Shown: positions 15,837 through 26,400 of the stretch, one piece after another
Numbering within the stretch: position 1 is the stretch's first letter
Layout: each line of letters begins with the position of its first letter
Source of the DNA: CAZWCX01 sp964632945
GTDB taxonomy: Bacteria; Planctomycetota; MHYJ01; WSZJ01; CAZWCX01
Reading direction: 5' to 3'
Length of the DNA: 64,000 bases
Assembly (NCBI GenBank): GCA_964632945.1
Contig: CAZWCX010000005.1
Location: forward strand, 1 to 64,000
The notes under the pieces: model-generated
Database searches by the model: none
What the model was told of the DNA's origin: nothing
What the model saw: the letters and a program-made list of their open reading frames with translations, nothing else
Made by a program: the position numbers and the translations under genes

Positions 15837-18800
15837 ATGGAGCCGGTCTGCGAGACTTGCGAAACCCCGTTGCACGCAGGCGTGTGCCCGCGATGCGAGC
15901 CGGCGCCGGAGGAGGTGGCGGCAACGGTTCGTCGGAATGGGGCGCCTCCCCCCAAGGGTCCGGCGGAGCCATCGGCTCCTTCCTTCGCCTTCGCCGAAAC
16001 GCAACTCCGAGGCGCCGGTTCGCCGCCCGCCACGAATCCCCAGCGGTCGGACGTCGAGGCCACGGCGCTCGACCCTCCCGGCTTGGAAACCTGCCTCGCT
16101 TCCGGCCCTGATTCCGGAGCGGCCGATGCGCAGACCCGGTTCCCGTCCGGGGCGTCCTGGTTGCCCGCTACCCCCGCCCCGCAAGGCAAGAAGTTCGGCC
16201 GGTACGTGTTGCTCTCGGTCCTCGGGCACGGCACCATGGGGGTGGTGTATCGGGCCTTCGATTCCCAGCTCGGTCGTATGGTGGCGCTCAAGCAGTTGCT
16301 GAGGGAGGAAAATCCGGAGCTCGAAGAGCGTTTCCAGCGGGAGGCGCGCCTCTCGGCCCGACTCCGCCACCCGAATGTCGTACCGGTCCATGACGTCGGC
16401 CGCGAGGAGGGTCGACTCTATCTCGCCATGGAGTTCGTCGAGGGGCGCACCCTCGCGGCGTGGCTGGGGGAGACTCGGGACCTGAAGCGGGCGGGGGATC
16501 CGCGCGGGACGGAGCGGTTGCGCCGCGAAGTCGAGGTCCTGGGGATGGTGGCGGATGCGCTCGGCCATGCGCACGCCCTGGGAGTGGTGCATCGGGACCT
16601 CAAGCCGGGAAACATCCTGCTGGACCGCGAGGGGCGTCCCTATGTCACCGACTTCGGCCTTGCCATGGACGTCGTTCCGTGGAACCGCGAGGAAGGGCCC
16701 GGGGCGGAGCGCATGACCCGCTCCGGACAACTGCTCGGGACGCCGGCCTACATGAGCCCGGAACAGGCTCATGCCCAGTCGGGCACGATTGGTCCGCGCG
16801 CCGACGTGTGGGCCCTCGGGGTGATCCTCTACGAGGTCCTGACCGGACACCTCCCCTTCGGCGGGAAGACCGCCTGGGACATGATGGCGGCCGTGAAGAC
16901 GAGGGAGCCCGCGCCGCCTCGGCAGTTGCGCCCCGAGGTTCCCGGCGACCTCGAGCGGGTCTGCATGGCGGCACTGGTCAAGGAGCCCTCGCGGAGGACC
17001 CCGACCGCCACGGCCTTCGCCGAGGATCTGCGGCGGTGGTTGAAGGGCGAACCGGTTACGGCATCTCCGCCCGGGCTGGCGTATCGCGGGGCCCGCTGGG
17101 CCCGACGCCGGATCGCGTGGCTGACGGGCGCAACCGTCCTGGTCCTGTTGGTGGGGTCGGCGATCGTCTCGGTTCACCTCGAGCATCTCCGCGAGGCCGA
17201 ACGGCGCCGCTCCGCCCTCGCCCAAGGAGCGGCCGCCGTCCTGCGATTCCAGCGCGAGGTCATGCGCACGCCGATGTCGCAGGACGCCCGCCTGGAACTG
17301 GCGCGGCAGCCCCTCGATGCCTTGTCCAGGATCCCTCCGGGCGATCCGCTGCATGGTTGTGCACTGGCCTGGCGGGCGTGGGTGACACTCCTGTTGGAGG
17401 GGCGGGACGAGACGGTCCGGGAGTTCGACCGGGCCTGCGCCCTGTCGCCCGAGGCCGCCGTTCCATGGCGCCTGCGCGGGCTGTTCCGGCTGGACACCTA
17501 TGCCGGCCTGCGCGGGTTGCCGATGAGACGCCTCGGCCCGCTCGGGCTGGACTCCCCCGTCGTGGGGCCCGAGACCGACGAACTGCGCGAACTGCGGGAG
17601 GGCGGTCTTGCCGACCTGGCCCGCGCGCAGGCGCTCGATCCGCGGGACTCGATCGAGGAGATGAACATGGCCCGTGCCCTCGCGGCCGGTTACTCCGGTC
17701 GTCCGGGCGGATGGGAGGAAGCGTTGCGGCTCATGGGCGACGCCGTGTCGGTGCGAACCCACCGCCTGCGCGGGCTCGCGTTCTTCCAGCTCCGTCGCTT
17801 TCCGGAGGCCGTGGTGGAGTTCGGGCACGCGCTGGCCGAGTGGCCCCAGGATCCCGATCTGCATTTTCACCTCGCGCAGTCCCTTCAAGCGACGGCCATC
17901 GAGGCGATGTTGCGCGGCGAGGATCCGGAGCCGCTGTACGGGGAGGCGATCGAGGGGTACGAACGGGCCTCTCGACTGAATTCGAACAAGAGTGCGACCT
18001 ACCTTGGACAGCAGGCGGTCGCCTGGATGGAGCTCGGGCTCTCGCGGGTCGCGCGGGGGATTGATCCCCGCGAGGTCTATCGCAAGTCGATCGTCACCCT
18101 GCGGCCCCTGGCGCGTCCGTCGTCGGTGTCCCCCTTTGCCTCGTTCGGGCGGCTCCAATTGGGATTGGTCCTTCGATTGCTCGGCGAAGCGGAGGGCGAT
18201 TGCGGCGGGGACCCGCGACCACACTTCCTCGAGGCCATCGCGTCGCTCGACGAGGAGATCGCTCTTTTCCCCGACAACCTGGACGCGCGCAACGCCCGCG
18301 GGAACGCCTGGCAACGACAGGGGGAGTACACGCGCGACGGGGAGTCGGAAGCCGCCTTCGGGCGCGCCCTGCAGGATTTCGATGCCGCCGTGCGCATGGC
18401 GCCCGACTCCCATCAATCCCTGACGAACCGGGCCTCGTTGCGAGTCAGCATGGCCCGCGCCGCGACCGATCGGGGCGTGGACGTGCGTCCCTGGCTCGAG
18501 GCGGCGATCCGCGACGCCGAGGCGGCCACGAAGACGAGCCCCGGGTCCTTCGGCGGATTTCAGAATCGCGCGGCCGCGCGCCTGATGTCGGCGAAGGAGG
18601 CGCTGCGCCGGGCCGAGGAGCCGTCCGCGCTCCTCGACGGGGCGGCGGAAGACTTCGACGCTGTCCTCGCGTTGAATCCGCGCCACCGGAGCGCCCGTCG
18701 CGGCCGCGGACAAGCGCGATTGCTGAAGGCCTGGCTGCTCCTCAGTCGCAACGGCGACGCAGCGGCGGCGCTGGCGTCCTCTCTGGCGGACCTGGAAGCC

Positions 18801-19400
18801 GCGGCCCGGGGCGAGGATCCCGACGCGACGCCGACATGGATCCAGGCATTGCGCGCCGCGGGCCGGGTCCGCGAGGCGATCCGGGTCGTGGAGTCCTACC
18901 GGGACGCGCGCGGCGACCGGGCCGCCTGGGCCCGCGGTCGCTTGAACGCCCTGGAGCCGCTGGTTCGATACGAAGGCGAGCCGTGGGTCGCCCTGCATCT
19001 GGCCGGCCGCGACATGGCCTACGACGGGATCCGCCTCGTCTCGAGCGCGCTGCTCGAGCGGGCGCTCGCGGACGAGGCGCGCGTTCGAGAGCGGCTCTCG
19101 CCCGCCGACCTCGGCACGCGCGCCGCCGATCCGGGCCTGCGCGTCGTGCAGGCGGGGGATCGATACAATCTGGCCTACGCCGCCGTTCTGGATGCGGCCG
19201 GGAAGACGGATCCCCGGCTCCCGGCGGTGCGGGAGGTCACGGAGGTGGAGCGCAGCGCGCACGTCGACCGCGCCTTCGCGTTGCTGACGGAGGCCGTGCG
19301 CGCGTTTCCGGCGTACCGCAGCGACATCGCCGACGATCCGTATCTGGAACCGTTGCGAGGCGACCCGCGATTTGCGGCTCTGCTCGCCGAGGGAGAGTGA
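15837..19400 (+). CDS. Ser/Thr protein kinase with TPR extracytoplasmic region (second of tandem pair)
   Basis: 1187 residues; the ATG at 15837 is 1 base after the previous stop. The first 20 residues carry four cysteines (5, 8, 17, 20) as a small zinc ribbon, then a Pro-rich linker. The kinase domain (about 120-400) has GHGTMG, Lys152 in VALKQL, HRDLKPGN with Asp254, DFG with Asp272 and GTPAYMSPEQ. A transmembrane helix (about 425-447, TGATVLVLLVGSAIVSVHL) leads to a long TPR-like region. The kinase cores are paralogous to the upstream gene, but the sensor parts have diverged. The pair probably arose by duplication and may cross-phosphorylate. Confidence 0.9.
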   Translation: MEPVCETCETPLHAGVCPRCEPAPEEVAATVRRNGAPPPKGPAEPSAPSFAFAETQLRGAGSPPATNPQRSDVEATALDPPGLETCLASGPDSGAADAQTRFPSGASWLPATPAPQGKKFGRYVLLSVLGHGTMGVVYRAFDSQLGRMVALKQLLREENPELEERFQREARLSARLRHPNVVPVHDVGREEGRLYLAMEFVEGRTLAAWLGETRDLKRAGDPRGTERLRREVEVLGMVADALGHAHALGVVHRDLKPGNILLDREGRPYVTDFGLAMDVVPWNREEGPGAERMTRSGQLLGTPAYMSPEQAHAQSGTIGPRADVWALGVILYEVLTGHLPFGGKTAWDMMAAVKTREPAPPRQLRPEVPGDLERVCMAALVKEPSRRTPTATAFAEDLRRWLKGEPVTASPPGLAYRGARWARRRIAWLTGATVLVLLVGSAIVSVHLEHLREAERRRSALAQGAAAVLRFQREVMRTPMSQDARLELARQPLDALSRIPPGDPLHGCALAWRAWVTLLLEGRDETVREFDRACALSPEAAVPWRLRGLFRLDTYAGLRGLPMRRLGPLGLDSPVVGPETDELRELREGGLADLARAQALDPRDSIEEMNMARALAAGYSGRPGGWEEALRLMGDAVSVRTHRLRGLAFFQLRRFPEAVVEFGHALAEWPQDPDLHFHLAQSLQATAIEAMLRGEDPEPLYGEAIEGYERASRLNSNKSATYLGQQAVAWMELGLSRVARGIDPREVYRKSIVTLRPLARPSSVSPFASFGRLQLGLVLRLLGEAEGDCGGDPRPHFLEAIASLDEEIALFPDNLDARNARGNAWQRQGEYTRDGESEAAFGRALQDFDAAVRMAPDSHQSLTNRASLRVSMARAATDRGVDVRPWLEAAIRDAEAATKTSPGSFGGFQNRAAARLMSAKEALRRAEEPSALLDGAAEDFDAVLALNPRHRSARRGRGQARLLKAWLLLSRNGDAAAALASSLADLEAAARGEDPDATPTWIQALRAAGRVREAIRVVESYRDARGDRAAWARGRLNALEPLVRYEGEPWVALHLAGRDMAYDGIRLVSSALLERALADEARVRERLSPADLGTRAADPGLRVVQAGDRYNLAYAAVLDAAGKTDPRLPAVREVTEVERSAHVDRAFALLTEAVRAFPAYRSDIADDPYLEPLRGDPRFAALLAEGE

Positions 19401-19416
19401 TCACGGGAGGTCGAAG

Positions 19417-21123
19417 TTGAGTCCGATTCGCACCCTGATCGGAGGGGCGCTGTTGGCGCTGCTGTCCGTGTCGCGCTCTTCCGGGGACCCCGCCCCGGCC
19501 GGGCCGGAAACGATCTTCGTGAATGCCGACATCTACACGCTCGATCCGGCGGGATCGCGGGCGGAGGCGATGGCCGTCGCCGGCGGGCGCATCGTCCGAA
19601 TCGGCTCGCGAACGGCCGTCGAAGCCGGGCGCGGTCCCGACACGCGGGTGATCGACCTCGGCGGGCGCACGGTGCTGCCCGGCTTGATCGACGCCCATGC
19701 GCACCTGGCGTCGCTGGGGGCGCTCGCCTCGGGGCGTCTGGACTTTTCGGACGCGCGGAGTTTCGCGGAGGTGGTGGCGGCGGTGAAAGAGGCGGCCGGT
19801 CGCGCCCCCGCCGGGCAATGGATCCTGGGTCGCCAGTGGGACCAGGCCGACTGGGGTCAGGAGGAGTTTCCGACGCACGCGGCCCTCTCCGAGGCGGTGC
19901 CCGGACATCCGGTCTGGCTGGCGCGCGTGGACGGCCACGCTGCGATCGCCAATCGCAAGGCGATGGAGCTCGCGGGCGTCACCCGCGACACGCCGAACCC
20001 GGTCGGCGGGGAAGTGCTGCGCGACGCCGCGGGCGAACCGACGGGCGTCTTCGTGGACAACGCGCTCGACCTGGTGGAACGGGCGATCCCCGCCGAGCGG
20101 CGCGGGGCCTGGCGGGAACTTCTGCTGGCCGCGCAGGAGCGGTGCCTTGCCGCCGGTCTGACCGGCGTCCATGACGCGGGGATGTCGCCGGCGGGGATCG
20201 ACGCCCTGAACGCCCTCGCCGGGGAGGGGCGCTGGAAGTTGCGCGCCTACGCCATGGTGGCCGGAGACGAGTCCGGACTGGCCTGGGCCCGGGCCCATTC
20301 GCCGCAGATGGGCGCCCCCGGGGATCGGGTGGTCGTCCGCTGTATCAAGCTCTTCATCGACGGCGCCCTCGGATCGCGGGGCGCCTGGCTGCTTGAGCCG
20401 TACAGCGACCGGCCGACCGGGACCGACGGATCGCCGTATGCGGGACTCCCGGTGACCGAACCGGATCAGGTCTACCGCGTGGCCCGGTGGGCGGCCGGCT
20501 CGGGATGGCAGGTCGCGACCCATGCGATCGGCGATCGCGGCGTTCGCGAGGTCCTGAACGCGTACGAACGCGTCCTCGCGGAGGTCGGCGGCGGCCGCGA
20601 TCTCCGCTTCCGGATCGAGCATTTCCAGTGCGCCGACCCGGCCGACATCGCGCGCCTCGCGCCCTTGGGAGTGATCGCGTCCATGCAGCCCACCCACGCC
20701 ACGAGCGACATGCGGTGGGCCGAGGACCGCGTCGGACCCGCGCGCCTGCGCGGTTGCTACGCCTGGGCGTCGGTCCTGCGCAGCGGCGCCGTTCTCGCCT
20801 TCGGTTCGGACTTCCCCGTGGAATCGGAGAATCCGTTCTGGGGCCTCCATGCCGCGGTCACCCGCCAGGACGGGGACGGCCGGCCCGCCGGGGGGTGGCG
20901 GATCGAGGAGGCGCTCTCTCGCGAGCAAGCGCTGCGCGCCTTTACCCTGGGCGCGGCGAGATCCGCCTTTGCGGAAGCCGATCTCGGCAGCCTCGAGCCC
21001 GGAAAGTGGGCGGATTTCGTCGTGCTCGACCGAGACCCGATGACCTGCCCTCCGGCCGAGATTCGCGCGACGGGCTGTCTGCGCACCGTGATCGCGGGCG
21101 AAACCGTGTTCGAGCGGCGGTGA
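19417..21123 (+). CDS. Secreted amidohydrolase (YtcJ-like, Amidohydro_3)
   Basis: 568 residues. The start is taken as TTG 19417 because GGGAGG lies 6 bases upstream and the frame then gives a signal peptide (LIGGALLALLSVSRSSGDPA). The body follows the YtcJ family: NADIYTLDPAGSRAEAMAVA, LPGLIDAHAHL with the metal HxH, ATHAIGDRG, RIEHFQ and FGSDFPVE. These enzymes hydrolyse amide or formamide bonds using one or two metals; substrates are poorly known. It closes the operon of two receptor kinases with a 16-base gap. A shared pathway is possible but not shown. Confidence 0.85.
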   Translation: MSPIRTLIGGALLALLSVSRSSGDPAPAGPETIFVNADIYTLDPAGSRAEAMAVAGGRIVRIGSRTAVEAGRGPDTRVIDLGGRTVLPGLIDAHAHLASLGALASGRLDFSDARSFAEVVAAVKEAAGRAPAGQWILGRQWDQADWGQEEFPTHAALSEAVPGHPVWLARVDGHAAIANRKAMELAGVTRDTPNPVGGEVLRDAAGEPTGVFVDNALDLVERAIPAERRGAWRELLLAAQERCLAAGLTGVHDAGMSPAGIDALNALAGEGRWKLRAYAMVAGDESGLAWARAHSPQMGAPGDRVVVRCIKLFIDGALGSRGAWLLEPYSDRPTGTDGSPYAGLPVTEPDQVYRVARWAAGSGWQVATHAIGDRGVREVLNAYERVLAEVGGGRDLRFRIEHFQCADPADIARLAPLGVIASMQPTHATSDMRWAEDRVGPARLRGCYAWASVLRSGAVLAFGSDFPVESENPFWGLHAAVTRQDGDGRPAGGWRIEEALSREQALRAFTLGAARSAFAEADLGSLEPGKWADFVVLDRDPMTCPPAEIRATGCLRTVIAGETVFERR

Positions 21124-21135
21124 GCCGCGGACGGG

Positions 21136-22701
21136 TCAGAACCCGTAGGTGAGCGAAAAGCCGAACACGTTGCGGTCGAAGTCGAAGTCCTTCACGTTCG
21201 ACTCCGCGTCGGTGAGCGTGTAGTAGAGGCTCGCGTCGAGGCCCGGGACGATCGGGCGCGAGAGGTTGATGCTGTAGATCTGGGTGTTGTTCACGCGCCG
21301 GTCCACGAACCCGTCCCGGAAGTTGGGATGGTGATACGTCGTGTGCACGTGCTGATACGACGCGGTGGCGCGTACGTTCAGCGGCAGGACGTACGACACC
21401 GCCCCCTGGATCGCGTCGGAGTCGTAGTCGAAGTCGGATCCGTCGGTGTGTGAATTCTCGTGCGAGTACGAGAGACGGAACACCAGGGTCGTTTCCGGGA
21501 TGAAGAAGTCCTGCGTGAACTGAACCCCGTCGATCGCCCCGTCGAGGTCCTCGGTGTGGAAGACGTTGTCATCGTAGAAGGTTTCCCATCGGAAATTGTA
21601 CGAAACCCGGCTCGCGGTCCAGGACGTCGCCCGCCAGGTCACGAAACCGCCCAGGGAGACCGCATTGTTCAGCTGGACCTGGTCCAGCCACAAGTGGGAC
21701 CAGGCGCTGTCCACGCCGACCGAGACCCGGTCGAAGATGCGGTACTCCGGGGTCATGCTGATCCGGTAGAGGAAGATGTCCCGTTCGGAGAGCTGGTCGT
21801 TCGTGTGCAGCAGAGTGAACAGACGGCTGGTCAGGGTGAACCGGTCGGTCGCCTGCCAGCGATACCCGCCGTCGATGGAGAAGGTGCCGCGGAAGGCGTC
21901 CAGGCGGTCGGCGAAGTCCGGGTTGCGCGGCTTGGGTTGCTTCCCCGCGGTCGGAACATTGGTGTCGTACTCGAGGCCGCTGGTGAGGTTGACCCACCAG
22001 GGCTTTCCAGGCGCCCCGGCAACCCGGGTCGGCTGCTTCAACAGGTCGATCGTGCCGGAGATGTTCACCCGCTCCGCGTCGGTGAAATCCTGGGAGAGCG
22101 CCCCCTGGAGGCGGGAAACCGCCTCGTCGCCGCGATTCAGGCCGGTCAGGGCGGCAGCCGTGAGCAATTCGACGCGCAGTCGGGTCTCGGGATCCGGCGT
22201 GACCTTCGCCAGTTCGTCGAGAGCATCCTGGAAGCGCTCGGCGGCGAGCAAGGCCTCGGCGATCGCGATGCGGCTGTAGGCATCCCCGGGGGCGAGTCGG
22301 TGGTACTCCTCGTAGGCGGCGATCGCCTCCGGGTAACGCTCCGCGACGAAGAACGCGCGGCCGCGTTCGAACGCCACGACGTCGAGGTTGAGCCCCGCGC
22401 GGACCGCGCGATCGATCAGTTCGAGCGCCTCTTCCGGACGGCCGGTGCGGGACCGGCACTTGGCGAGCAGGAAGATGTAGAGCGGATGGTTGGGGGCGCC
22501 GGCGACCAGGGCTTCGTAAAGCACCGCGGCGGCGGCGTAGTCCCGTGACTGATAGACCCGGGCGGCCTCGAGAGCGGGGGCGTCTTCGCCGGCAGGAGTC
22601 GGGGATCCGGCCGCGCCTGCGGGTTCCTGGGCGTAGGGGGAAGTGGCCCAAAGGGCAAGCATGAGCAGCGCGGCGAGCGCCGCGCGCGCGTGGATCTTCA
22701 C
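21136..22701 (-). CDS. TPR and outer-membrane beta-barrel protein
   Basis: 521 residues from ATG 22701, with a signal peptide (AALAALLMLALWATSPYAQE). Residues about 40-215 are TPR repeats (YAAAAVLYEALVAGAPNHPL, then YPEAIAAYEEYHRLAPGDAY). About 230-521 is a beta-barrel with many aromatic strands (LTSGLEYDTNVPTAGK, YTLTDAESNVKDFDF) and a C-terminal Phe (SLTYGF), the outer-membrane insertion signal. The order periplasmic TPR then barrel resembles Slam/PgaA-type surface export proteins (DUF560-like). Cargo is unknown. It converges with the amidohydrolase gene. A small secreted protein gene lies just upstream on the same strand and is a candidate partner. Confidence 0.75.
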   Translation of the reverse strand: MKIHARAALAALLMLALWATSPYAQEPAGAAGSPTPAGEDAPALEAARVYQSRDYAAAAVLYEALVAGAPNHPLYIFLLAKCRSRTGRPEEALELIDRAVRAGLNLDVVAFERGRAFFVAERYPEAIAAYEEYHRLAPGDAYSRIAIAEALLAAERFQDALDELAKVTPDPETRLRVELLTAAALTGLNRGDEAVSRLQGALSQDFTDAERVNISGTIDLLKQPTRVAGAPGKPWWVNLTSGLEYDTNVPTAGKQPKPRNPDFADRLDAFRGTFSIDGGYRWQATDRFTLTSRLFTLLHTNDQLSERDIFLYRISMTPEYRIFDRVSVGVDSAWSHLWLDQVQLNNAVSLGGFVTWRATSWTASRVSYNFRWETFYDDNVFHTEDLDGAIDGVQFTQDFFIPETTLVFRLSYSHENSHTDGSDFDYDSDAIQGAVSYVLPLNVRATASYQHVHTTYHHPNFRDGFVDRRVNNTQIYSINLSRPIVPGLDASLYYTLTDAESNVKDFDFDRNVFGFSLTYGF

Positions 22702-22778
22702 CAGACTTCCCTCCGTGCCGCTACCCGCGGCAGGTCCCCCCGCGCCGCTGCGCGAGGGGACTCAGCTCTTGACCGGCG

Positions 22779-23270
22779 CTAGTGGGTGCTCTTCGCCGCG
22801 TCGAGCGTCGCCCAATTCGCGTCGCTCGCCTGCTTGCTCGCGTCGTTCGCGGCGGGCGCCGGGCCCTTCGTCGTGCGGGTCACCGCCTGCGCAGCCTGCT
22901 GGGCGAGCAACCGCGCCTGCACTCGGGATTGCGCGGACGCCTGTCCGGCCAGTCGGGCCGCCAGGCTCGCCTGCGTGCGACCGATCTCCTCGACGTTCAG
23001 CGTCGAACTTCCGAGATTCGCCGACACGTTCGCGGTGGCGTCCGCCGCCGTGCTGATGCCGCCGCTCGGCACCGGAACGGGCGCATCCACCGGCCCCGCC
23101 ACCGCGGGAGCGATCATCATTGCCGAAGCGGCCATCTGCATCTGTTGGGGAGGATTCGGATCCGGGCACCCCGGGTCCACGCCCGGATTTCAGGTAGGCA
23201 GGGCGAGGGCGCCACAGGGGACGAAGGTCAGGAGCGCGAGCAGCGCGAGGGAACCAATCGCCGTCTTCAT
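22779..23270 (-). CDS. Small secreted protein with in-frame TGA right after the signal peptide
   Basis: ATG 23270 begins MKTAIGSLALLALLTFVPCG followed by ALALPT, a textbook signal peptide of 26 residues. Codon 27 (23192-23190) is TGA. The same frame then runs 136 more residues to TAG at 22779: NPGVDPGCPDPNPPQQMQMA, an Ala/Met/Pro-rich segment, and an amphipathic Ala/Gln helix (SLAARLAGQASAQSRVQARL). A strong promoter and GGGAGG precede the ATG, whereas the downstream part has no start signals of its own. An 8-bp perfect hairpin begins 1 base after the TGA. Either the TGA is read through or recoded, or the gene is broken. If Cys or Sec is inserted, the site would sit where a lipobox Cys belongs. 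Confidence 0.55.
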
Positions 23271-23359
23271 GGGGAATTTACCTCCCGATGCGGGTAGCTT
23301 GGGCCACAGGTTTGCCGCCTCCTCCCGTCCCATTCTCATGAATGATACAATCGCCATTC

Positions 23360-23387
23360 ATTATACCCCGGTCGCCGGGAAACTCAA
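23360..23387 (-). promoter_or_regulatory. Sigma-70 promoter of the SP-TGA gene
   Basis: On the minus strand TTGAGT (23387-23382), 16 bases and a perfect TATAAT (23365-23360). About 90 bases of leader follow to ATG 23270, including GGGAGG at 11 bases before the start. Confidence 0.65.
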
Positions 23388-23458
23388 GGCCAAAGTCCGA
23401 ATCGCGCATAATACGAATCAATGGATTGCAACCTAATCTCGCAAAGCGACTTGTGGTT

Positions 23459-26400
23459 CTACTTCGCCATCCTTTCCAGGAACTTCTTCCAGCGCGGGTC
23501 CCCGTGCAACGGGGCGAGGTCGGTGTCTTTTTCGGTCTGATCCCGGGTTCGCGCGCTGGGGACGATTTTGCCCGAAGGATCCAGTTCCTTTCCCCAGTTC
23601 AATTCCGCCGCCTTCTCGAGTTCCTCGAAGGCCAGGTCCTGGTAGGCCTTTTTCTGGTCCGCGACGACGGCCGGCCGGGTCTGGGATCCGGCCTTGCCGG
23701 CGCTGGCCTGGGCGTAGACGCAGGCCAGGTTGTAGTGGGAAATCGCGATGCGGGATCCGTTCTCCCGCAGGATCTTCTCCACCTCTTCCGGCGTGCACAG
23801 CTTGAAGTATCCGTACAGTTTGTGGAACGCCTGCTCGAAGGCCTTTTCGGCCTCCAAGTACTTCTGGTTGAGGGTCAGGTCGTTGGCGGCGTCGAGGTCC
23901 CTGGTCAGGGTGGCGCGCTGGAGTCCGGCTTCCAGGCCTTCCATGAGCTTGTCGAGTTCGGGGTTCTCGTGGGGGACGACCGAGCGGTAGCGCCGGAACG
24001 CGTGCAGGGCCTTTTCGGCGCCGCCCATGGCGACGTAGAGCATGCCGAGGCTGTGCCAGGCGTCCTTCACGCCGCGATCGATGGCCTGCTGATAGTGTTC
24101 CTGGGCGCGCGCGTAGTACGAGGAGCGCAGGTCCTGGGGGATGTCGAACCAGAAGGCGAGGGTGCCTTCCGCATTGGCGAGCAGCTTGTAGAGTTCCGCG
24201 TCCTCGGGGAAGTCGGCGAGCGCGGCCTCGCAGTCGGCGCGCATGAGGTCGGCGTACTTGAACTTCTCCGCTTCCTTGCCGGCCTGCGAGTATTGTCCGC
24301 TCATGCCGGCGAGGCAGCGGATGCGCATGCGGCGGGCGTCCTTGTCGGCGGGGCTGCGGTCGAGCGCGCGCGAGAGGTCGGCGAATCCCTTTTCGAAGGC
24401 GGGGGTGGAATCTTCCTTCTGATCGGCGAGGGCCTGGCCGAGGTCGTGCCAGGCGATGCCGCGGGCGCGGGTGAGGGCGGTGTCGTCCGCCTGCCGTGTC
24501 AAGAGCGTGTCGTACAGCGCGATGGCGCTCCGGTAGGATTCGCGCGCGTCCTTGCCGAGGGCACGCTGCGATTCCGCGACGCGGGACAGGAGGCCGGCGC
24601 GGCGGTCGAGGAGGTCGGCGTCGGCCGCCTGGGGATCGGCCTTGGCGAGTGCCGTGAGCGTTTCCTGCAGCGCCGGAAGCGCGGCCTCCACGCGACCCGC
24701 GGCCAGGTGGAGGTCGGCGAGATCGCTCCAGGAGCGGGCGCGGAAGAGCTCGACCGCTGGGGTCGAGGCGACGTCCTTCCAGGCGGCGAGGGTTTCCTCG
24801 AGCAGGGGGAGGGCGCGATCCGCCGGCGAGCGTCCGGTCTCGAAGAGGAGGCGCGCGGTCCAGCCGCGGACGATGGCGGTTCCCGGGAAGGCGGAGTCCC
24901 GCGCGACCAGGGCATCCAGTTCATCCCGGGTGCGCTGGAAGACGCGGTCGGCCCCTTCGGCGGCGGGTTCGGTGGTCAGGGCGCGTGCGAGGGCGGCGAT
25001 GAACCGGTCGCGGGGGACCGACGGGAGTGCGGAGTGGCGCTTGTGCAGTTCGGCGAGGGCGACGAGGGCTTCCTGGGGACGGCCGTCGTCGAGGGCGAGC
25101 CGCGCGAGCGCCCACCATCCCTCATCCGCGGACTCGACCGCCGCGACGGCCTTCTCGAGGGCCGCGCCGGCCGTGCCGTCGGCCCCGTCGCGGAGCGTCC
25201 CCGCGAGGGCGCGGGACAGTTCCAGGAGCGCGGGTTCCTCCGGCCACGCCTGGATCTTCGCCAGGTCCTCGGCGGCCTGGAGGCGCAGGGCGGTCAGCCC
25301 GGCGTCCGCCTTTTCCCATGCCGCGGAACCGGTCCAAGCCGCGAGCGGACCCGGCGGGTCCTCGAGGAGCCGTTCGGCCGTGACTGCGGCCAGCCGGGCC
25401 GCGGACAGGCGCTCGGCGTACTCGTCCAGGCGCACGCGCGCGCGTTCGAGCCGGGCGGCGGGGAAGTCGGGATGGGCGGTGAGCAGGGCGTCGAGCGCTG
25501 CGATCGCCGGGTCGCGTTGACCGGCCCACCGGAACGCCGACGCTTCCAGCACCCGGGCCTCGCGTAGATCCTCGATCTCGAGGGTGCCGCGGACGTGTTC
25601 GGTGACCCGTTGCAGGCCGGTCGGGAGCGATCGCGCGTCCCCCTGACGCGAGGCCACGACCAGTTGGTTGAAGGCGGCTTGCGCGTCCGCCAGCCGTGCC
25701 AGGGCGCGGTTGCGGCGGTCTTCCGCCTCTTTTTTTCCGGTGAGCGCGGCCTCGAGATACGAGGCGCGCTGTTTGGCCCACTCGGTCTGCATGACGAAGT
25801 AGCCGGCCACCCCGAGCGCGGCCACGACGGCGGCGCCCAGCAGAATCGGGGTGCGCTTGCGCTTCACGAAGCGCTTGATCTTGTAGTCGATCGACGGCGC
25901 GTGGGCGAGGATGTGTTCGCCCTTCATGATGCGCCAGAGGTCTTCCGCCATCTCGCCGGCGGTGGGGTAGCGGCGGTCGGGGTCCTTTTCGAGCGCCTTC
26001 ATGCACAGGATGTCGAGCTGGCGGTCGAGGGTCGGCACGACCGCGCTGGGCTGGCGCGGATCCTCGTTGAGGACGCGCTGGATCAGCTGGATCGTTTCAC
26101 CCCCTTCGAGCGGCGGTCGCCCGGTGAGCAATTCGTACAACATCGCCCCGAGGGCGTAGATGTCGCTGCGCGGGCCGACCTTGGACTGGTCGCCGGCCGC
26201 CTGCTCGGGCGCCATGTAGAGCACCGTGCCCAGCGTGGCGCCGGACTTGGTGAGGCGCTGTTCCGATTCGGTGAGGTCCTTGGCGAGCCCGAAGTCGGTG
26301 ATGACCGGCTTCTTCGTCTCGAGGTCGATGAGGATGTTCGCCGGCTTGATGTCGCGGTGGACGATCCCCTGGGAATGGGCGTAGTCCATCGCCCGGCAGA

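Noticed and set aside
12005..19262. Very long minus-strand open frames opposite the two kinase genes (1428 and 1638 codons)
   Set aside because: They mirror high-GC kinase coding frames; Arg/Pro/Gly-rich composition and no domains show they are shadows.
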